Below are positions 60,438 through 63,898 of a stretch of 63,898 bases of DNA, one piece after another. The notes beneath the pieces were generated by a model. The model had not been told where the DNA came from. It worked only from the letters and a program-made list of their open reading frames with translations, and searched no databases. Source of the DNA: Oscillospiraceae bacterium (GTDB taxonomy: Bacteria > Bacillota > Clostridia > Oscillospirales > Acutalibacteraceae); NCBI GenBank assembly GCA_015065615.1, contig SVPY01000013.1, forward strand, positions 1 to 63,898, in the 5' to 3' direction. Position numbers and translations under genes: made by a program. Numbering within the stretch: position 1 is the first letter of the stretch; the number at the start of each line of letters is the position of its first letter.

Positions 60438-61175
60438 TTACTCTTCACCGTAGAGAAGTGTGAAGGATTCGTAGTGGTCGTCGGTGTAATAGATAAGTCC
60501 GTCGTCTGAGAAAACAATTCTCTTGGCGCCGCGGCTGCTTTTACCTACGGTATCGATATCGCACTCATAGTACTGTCTGCCGTTTTTCTTGGGGAGCAGA
60601 CCTTCGCGGTTACCGAATTTATCGCCGCCTATTGCCAAGCCTTCACCGCAAACATCCTCAACGCTGCCGCCTTCCCAGCCTAAGTCCCTTGCTTCGTCCT
60701 TGGTTATAAAGTTAAGAGGGAGCTTATTGTATGTATGAATGTAGAGGGCAACCTCGTCTTTGGTGTAGTATTCCCCGTATTCGTCTAAAATTGCCTCAGA
60801 AGTTTCATCGTCAATTTCGCCCTGAGGGAATTCCTCAATAAATTCGCTTTCGTGAGCGCCTATTGTGCCATCCTCAAAGAAAATTTCGCTTTCGTGGGGA
60901 GTGATGTCCTCATTCTGGCTTTCGCCTTCATCTTCGTCTTCCGATTCGGGCTCTGTTTCGGTATTTTCCTCAGTTTTGCTTTCAGCCTGAGCGTCGTTTT
61001 CACTTTCGGCTTCGTCGCTCTGGGAGAAGCTTTCCTCTATGCCGCTTTCAATACCGTCGATAATTGCGCCTACAACCGCGCTTGTAATATCCTCTTCACT
61101 TATGCCCAGCTCACTGCAGCCACAGAAGCTTAAAGAAAGCAGTAAGCACAAGAAGAGCGCTAAAAACTTTTTCAT
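60438..61175 (-). CDS. Lipoprotein-tethered barnase-like ribonuclease
   Basis: 245 aa. Lipoprotein signal MKKFLALFLCLLLSLSFCGCSE (FCGC, Cys20 likely lipidated). A very acidic, low-complexity linker (about 45-135, many E, D, S, Q) precedes a C-terminal barnase domain (about 140-245): LPLNFITKDEARDLGW, GLAIGGDKFGNREGLLPKKNGRQYYECDID, KRIVFSDDGLIYYTDDHYESFTLL. Catalytic residues equivalent to barnase Glu73 (YEC), Arg83/87 (RGAKR) and His102 (DHY) are present. Unlike classical freely secreted barnase it should stay on the membrane outer face. It forms an operon with barstar; promoter at 61210-61238. Confidence 0.9.
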   Translation of the reverse strand: MKKFLALFLCLLLSLSFCGCSELGISEEDITSAVVGAIIDGIESGIEESFSQSDEAESENDAQAESKTEENTETEPESEDEDEGESQNEDITPHESEIFFEDGTIGAHESEFIEEFPQGEIDDETSEAILDEYGEYYTKDEVALYIHTYNKLPLNFITKDEARDLGWEGGSVEDVCGEGLAIGGDKFGNREGLLPKKNGRQYYECDIDTVGKSSRGAKRIVFSDDGLIYYTDDHYESFTLLYGEE

Positions 61176-61209
61176 AATTTCACCTTAAATTTTAAAGATT
61201 AATACGGGT

Positions 61210-61238
61210 ATTATAGCAAAATATTGATATTTTTTCAA
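61210..61238 (-). promoter_or_regulatory. Promoter of the barnase-barstar operon
   Basis: -35 TTGAAA (61238-61233), 17-bp spacer, -10 TATAAT (61215-61210), 35 bp before the ATG. Confidence 0.75.
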
Positions 61239-61313
61239 GTATAAAAAAAGGAAAGATGCCTTAATCCTCCTATACGGCGTATAAATTCATTTCATACCCG
61301 CAAATAATTTTAA

Positions 61314-62246
61314 TCAGAGCTTAAACTCAAATAAATTTTCGTAATCCTTAAAGACCGAAAGGAGCAAAGAAGGGTTTGTCTGATTATAAATTGCCGACCA
61401 CCTTGTGGAATTGGCAGACGCCGCAGTTAAAACCTTCATGGCGTCTCTCTCATTTTCAAGAATATCTTGCTTTTCATTGAGGTAATTTTCCATAGCTTCG
61501 TATCTATCGTGACCGCCGCCTACCTTTACGCTCTCGGTTAAAAGGAAATTCGTACAGGAGCGGGAATTGACAACGCTCATCACGCCGCCGATATACTCAA
61601 TTACTGCGGAATTACCGAAAGCGTCGCTTATATGGTAGTGGAAATCCACGTTAGCGGAGGAGTGCATATCGAAGCTGTCGTAAAGAGCAACCGCCTCATC
61701 CACGGTAACGCATTTATCAAGCACGGCGCGCATCATAGTCGGGGATGTAAGGGGAATTTTCCCTCTTTCCTGCATAGTTGGCTTCTGCTTTATTTTTAGA
61801 ATACTTACCGTAAGACCCTTTTCGTTTACGCCGTCCATGGGCACGTAGGGCGCCGCCATTAAAAGGCAGTTTAAATTATTCATATCCATAGGCAGTTTTT
61901 CAGTAGTGATGCCGATGTAATTTAAATTCACCACGGTTAAAGAGGCAAAACCGCCCATAGGCTTGGTTTTAAGCACTAAAACACCGCACTCTGCCTCGTC
62001 AAAATTTCTGCCGAATACCTTTTCGCCGTTTTTAAGGTAAGAAGAAAAGGCGGAGCAGCCCATATCGGGACCTGCAAAATCCATTGAGCCGCCGCCCAGA
62101 AGGTGCTTTTCTATAAATTTATGAACCTCGTAGTCAGACGAAGCGCCTGCTTTTAAAAATTCATCAAATTTATAATCGTCGAGGTATTCCATGTAATAGA
62201 GTTTATCCGTTAACTTTTTTATCGTGGAAAAAGTTTTAAAGTTCAT
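61314..62246 (-). CDS. Ntn-type linear amide hydrolase
   Basis: 310 aa from the ATG at 62246 (GGAG 7 nt upstream; the frame opens 20 codons earlier without a ribosome site). Central MGCSAFSSYLKNGEKVFGRNFDEAECG has the Cys nucleophile and the Arg/Asp pair of choloylglycine hydrolase/penicillin acylase-type enzymes (C45/C59 group). AAPYVPMDGVNEKGLTVSIL and NSRSCTNFLL are further family blocks. No signal peptide. The Cys is internal, so either N-terminal cleavage exposes it or it belongs to an unprocessed branch. Substrate (bile acid conjugate, acyl-amide, peptide) not determinable. Confidence 0.82.
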   Translation of the reverse strand: MNFKTFSTIKKLTDKLYYMEYLDDYKFDEFLKAGASSDYEVHKFIEKHLLGGGSMDFAGPDMGCSAFSSYLKNGEKVFGRNFDEAECGVLVLKTKPMGGFASLTVVNLNYIGITTEKLPMDMNNLNCLLMAAPYVPMDGVNEKGLTVSILKIKQKPTMQERGKIPLTSPTMMRAVLDKCVTVDEAVALYDSFDMHSSANVDFHYHISDAFGNSAVIEYIGGVMSVVNSRSCTNFLLTESVKVGGGHDRYEAMENYLNEKQDILENERDAMKVLTAASANSTRWSAIYNQTNPSLLLSVFKDYENLFEFKL

Positions 62247-62469
62247 ATTAATCTCCGAAAATATTTTTGTTTTTTTAATTATAGCTAAACAGAGATTATT
62301 TTTCAAGGTTAATAGGTAATTATGTTTTTCATTATGAAGCGTGCTATTAATAATAATGATATTTTTTATAAGAGTTCACTTAGAATTACAACTATATAGA
62401 TAAAAACAAAATCAAAACATATAAGATGCTGTTTTTCCTTATATTTAACGTATAAAGACACACAAATAT

Positions 62470-62498
62470 TTGATTTTTACATACTTTTGTGATATAAT
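62470..62498 (+). promoter_or_regulatory. Promoter of the zinc-ribbon membrane protein gene
   Basis: -35 TTGATT (62470-62475), 17-bp spacer ending TGA, -10 TATAAT (62493-62498). The ATG at 62563 follows GGGAGAAATAG. Confidence 0.7.
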
Positions 62499-62562
62499 TC
62501 TATAATAATGTTGAGATTGCTCTCCACAGTAATGACAATATTATACATACGGGAGAAATAGA

Positions 62563-63147
62563 ATGGAACTAAAATCATTATTTTGCCCTAACTGCGGTGC
62601 CAGTTTAGAGATCGAAGATGGACTTGATACCTTCTTCTGCAAATACTGCGGTTATAAAATTCTGCTCCAAGGACAGAGTAAGGCAGCTTATGATGCCAAA
62701 GTACAAGTGAAGAACATGGAACATAAGGAGCGGCTTCAAGAAAAGCTCGACGCCCAAGAACGCTTCCGTATGGAATTCAAACAAAAAGACGAGCGGCACA
62801 CCTTTGCCACTGTCTTAGGAATTTTCGGTGTGATTTTTGCGATATGCCTTATTTTGTATGCTATAGGAAGTTCTGGCGCCAAGAAACAAGATCAAGAACT
62901 ACAAGCAATTGTTGATCAGATATTGATTGACATCGAAAATGAAGATTTTACTGCCGCTTATGTGAAAGCAAACTCTCTGTATTGGGATGATAACTGGACT
63001 TCTGAGGGCAAAGATAAGTGGAATGCTACCCGTAAGGAAATCATCAAACAGATAGAAGAGGCTGAGAAAAAAGCAATTAGCTCTACAACAAACGAATCCG
63101 ACGAAGGCGAAGATGATGGCGGCAGTTTTTGGGATTGGTTTAGCTAA
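62563..63147 (+). CDS. Zinc-ribbon single-pass membrane protein
   Basis: 194 aa. N-terminal zinc ribbon with CPNC (8-11) and CKYC (27-30). A charged, coiled-coil-like helix follows (about 40-85), then one membrane helix TFATVLGIFGVIFAICLILYAIG (about 84-107) and a C-terminal domain with QAIVDQILIDIENEDFTAAYVKANSLYW and an acidic tail. Function unknown; such proteins are common and unassigned. Gln codons here are mostly CAA, whereas the housekeeping genes of the window favour CAG, suggesting a different origin. Confidence 0.8.
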   Translation: MELKSLFCPNCGASLEIEDGLDTFFCKYCGYKILLQGQSKAAYDAKVQVKNMEHKERLQEKLDAQERFRMEFKQKDERHTFATVLGIFGVIFAICLILYAIGSSGAKKQDQELQAIVDQILIDIENEDFTAAYVKANSLYWDDNWTSEGKDKWNATRKEIIKQIEEAEKKAISSTTNESDEGEDDGGSFWDWFS

Positions 63148-63172
63148 CTTTAATTCTAATAAATAATTATAT

Positions 63173-63219
63173 AACCACGCTGAATTATACCTTAGAGAAA
63201 AGATTCAGCGTGGTTTTTA
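63173..63219 (+). terminator. Terminator after the zinc-ribbon gene
   Basis: Perfect 13-bp stem AACCACGCTGAAT / ATTCAGCGTGGTT followed by TTTAT. Confidence 0.9.
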
Positions 63220-63360
63220 TTGTGCAGAGTGCTTATATAAAACCACATTACATGGAGAAGACTACGCTCAAAGCATCGGAGTAACATTGAAACTTTACCC
63301 AATTACGCGGTGCCCGAAATAATCATCGATTTTTTATTAAATTTTCCGGTTATTTTTTGT

Positions 63361-63514
63361 GCGGCCTCTTGCCGTCTGCTGCGGCTTCGCCTTGCATACT
63401 TATGACTCGGCGACCAAAGATTTCATCTTTGGTGCCCGCCTCGTCGCTCTGTGCTAAAAACAGTTCGCCGGACTGTTTTCTTTACGCACAGACCCTCTCG
63501 GGTTCAAGAGGCGC
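63361..63514. repeat. Structured repeat, unit 1
   Basis: Outer pairing GCCTCTTG (63364-63371) with CAAGAGGC (63505-63512). Inner hairpins CCAAAGAT/ATCTTTGG (63414-63432) and AAAACAGT/ACTGTTTT (63457-63479). The 3' edge reads CGGGTTCAAGAGG, like a tRNA T-arm. Same architecture as unit 2 with diverged sequence. 63220-63360 holds nothing I recognise. Confidence 0.65.
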
Positions 63515-63540
63515 ATTTAATTCTTATCAATGCAAATAAA

Positions 63541-63577
63541 AAAACTCAGAAACGACTTAAGTCATTTCTGAGTTTTT
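63541..63577. terminator. Hairpin between the two structured repeats
   Basis: AAAACTCAGAAACGAC-TTAA-GTCATTTCTGAGTTTT stem with T runs on both strands. Confidence 0.8.
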
Positions 63578-63578
63578 T

Positions 63579-63742
63579 GGTCCGAGTGACAGGAGTTGCC
63601 GTATACTTCGGCTTTGCCTCGTATACTATTGGCTCAACGACCCAACACTTCGTGTTCGGTACCCGTTTCACCGCTTTTCGCTAAAAACAGTTCACTGAAC
63701 TGTTTTTAACGCTCAAACCTTCACAGGTTCAACTCCTGCTTA
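63579..63742. repeat. Structured repeat, unit 2, tRNA T-arm-like ends
   Basis: Outer pairing CAGGAGTTG (63590-63598) with CAACTCCTG (63730-63738). The left edge, read on the minus strand, is CAACTCCTGTCACTCGGACCA, like the 3' end of a tRNA with CCA. The right edge is ACAGGTTCAACTCCTG, like a T-arm. Inner hairpins ACAC/GTGT (about 63640-63655) and AAAACAGTTCA/TGAACTGTTTT match those of unit 1. A complete tRNA (acceptor, D and anticodon arms) is not present. Confidence 0.6.
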
Positions 63743-63794
63743 AATCAAAAATAAAAAACCAGAACCAACTTAAGTTGATTAAAGCTGTAAGATA

Positions 63795-63831
63795 AAGGTA
63801 GACACATGGAAAACACCATGTTGTCTACCTT
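63795..63831. other. Hairpin at a probable insertion boundary
   Basis: AAGGTAGACACATGG / CCATGTTGTCTACCTT (one bulge) with TTTTCTTT after it. It lies immediately after the broken second TTAAG hairpin and before the partial gene. It could be a subterminal hairpin of an insertion sequence or a terminator. Confidence 0.5.
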
Positions 63832-63868
63832 TTCTTTATGCTAAAATATAGACATAGGAGGTGAAATA

Positions 63869-63898
63869 ATGAGAAAGGGACAAAAGAAGCGGCAATGG
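63869..63898 (+). CDS. Start of an unidentified gene (cut by window end)
   Basis: Ten codons, MRKGQKKRQW, behind a perfect AGGAGG ribosome site at 63856-63861. Basic N-terminus. It follows sequence that looks like the left edge of an insertion element, so a transposase is a reasonable guess, but ten residues cannot identify it. Confidence 0.5.
   Translation, partial: MRKGQKKRQW

Noticed and set aside
63357-63684. 60-aa and 77-aa plus-strand ORFs
   Set aside because: They read through hairpins of the structured repeat, without ribosome sites or protein-like composition.
63579-63742. A functional tRNA gene
   Set aside because: Only T-arm and 3'-CCA-like segments are seen; no acceptor 5' strand, D-arm or anticodon arm can be folded.

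Overview
The window reads as one stretch of a low-to-middling GC Gram-positive chromosome, most likely a spore-forming Clostridia (Oscillospiraceae/Ruminococcaceae-like) from a gut-type habitat. The grounds are a dipicolinate synthase pair (dpaA-dpaB), a SigH-like sigma factor, an rqcH gene and an adjacent trmK/Nif3 pair, AGGAGG-type ribosome sites, consensus TTGACA/TATAAT promoters, stop codons that are almost all TAA or TGA, and dispersed hairpin repeats of a kind I associate with these genomes. The species cannot be named from the sequence.

Layout. 1-480: a gene-free edge with a 47-bp tandem array between dispersed GTCCCTACG hairpins. 0.5-8.5 kb: histidine phosphatase, XRE regulator, an ATP-grasp ligase paired with an asparagine-synthetase-type amidotransferase (possibly peptidoglycan cross-bridge chemistry), dpaAB and divergent murC, whose 3' end is duplicated downstream. 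8.5-20.5 kb: mostly housekeeping (rqcH, Nif3-like, trmK, DUF1858, zinc ribbon, sigH-like, comM, rsmA, GNAT), plus an orphan ectB interrupted by an in-frame TAG and an unlisted 59-aa membrane protein. 20.5-34 kb: accessory genes: tandem lipoproteins, two unassigned barrel-type carbohydrate enzymes, a flippase, a GH78 rhamnosidase with a beta-propeller glycosidase, LysR/YeiH, an M32 carboxypeptidase and a hydrolase.

34.3-58 kb is a surface polysaccharide locus read entirely on the minus strand. From its promoter end it holds an ABC exporter, a priming sugar transferase, glycosyltransferases, a TupA-like ATP-grasp protein, a Wzy-like polymerase, a 1623-aa NAGPA-domain surface protein with cell-wall repeats, another glycosyltransferase, a Wzx flippase, an epimerase, a UDP-sugar dehydrogenase, a duplicated-domain membrane protein, a fused Wzz/BY-kinase, a PHP phosphatase, a membrane protein and an LCP ligase. 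The main promoter (-35 TTGACA, -10 TATAAT) has palindromic sites TTGCACTTTAGTGCAA around it and an opposite-facing consensus promoter that runs straight into a terminator. A second promoter-then-terminator unit lies at the other end of the locus.

58-63.9 kb: a PL8 lyase without signal peptide, a lipoprotein-tethered barnase with its barstar, an Ntn-type amide hydrolase, a zinc-ribbon membrane protein with unlike codon use, two copies of a structured repeat with tRNA T-arm-like ends, and the first codons of a gene at what may be an insertion-sequence boundary.

The strongest candidate for something undescribed is a roughly 100-nt leader motif present four times, always sense to and immediately upstream of a gene (about 18.5, 36.1, 55.0 and 58.0 kb). 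Three copies are in the polysaccharide locus and one is in front of the small membrane protein gene. Next are the operator/divergent short-transcript arrangement at 55.8-56.1 kb, the T-arm-like repeat at the right edge, and the allelic scar behind murC.
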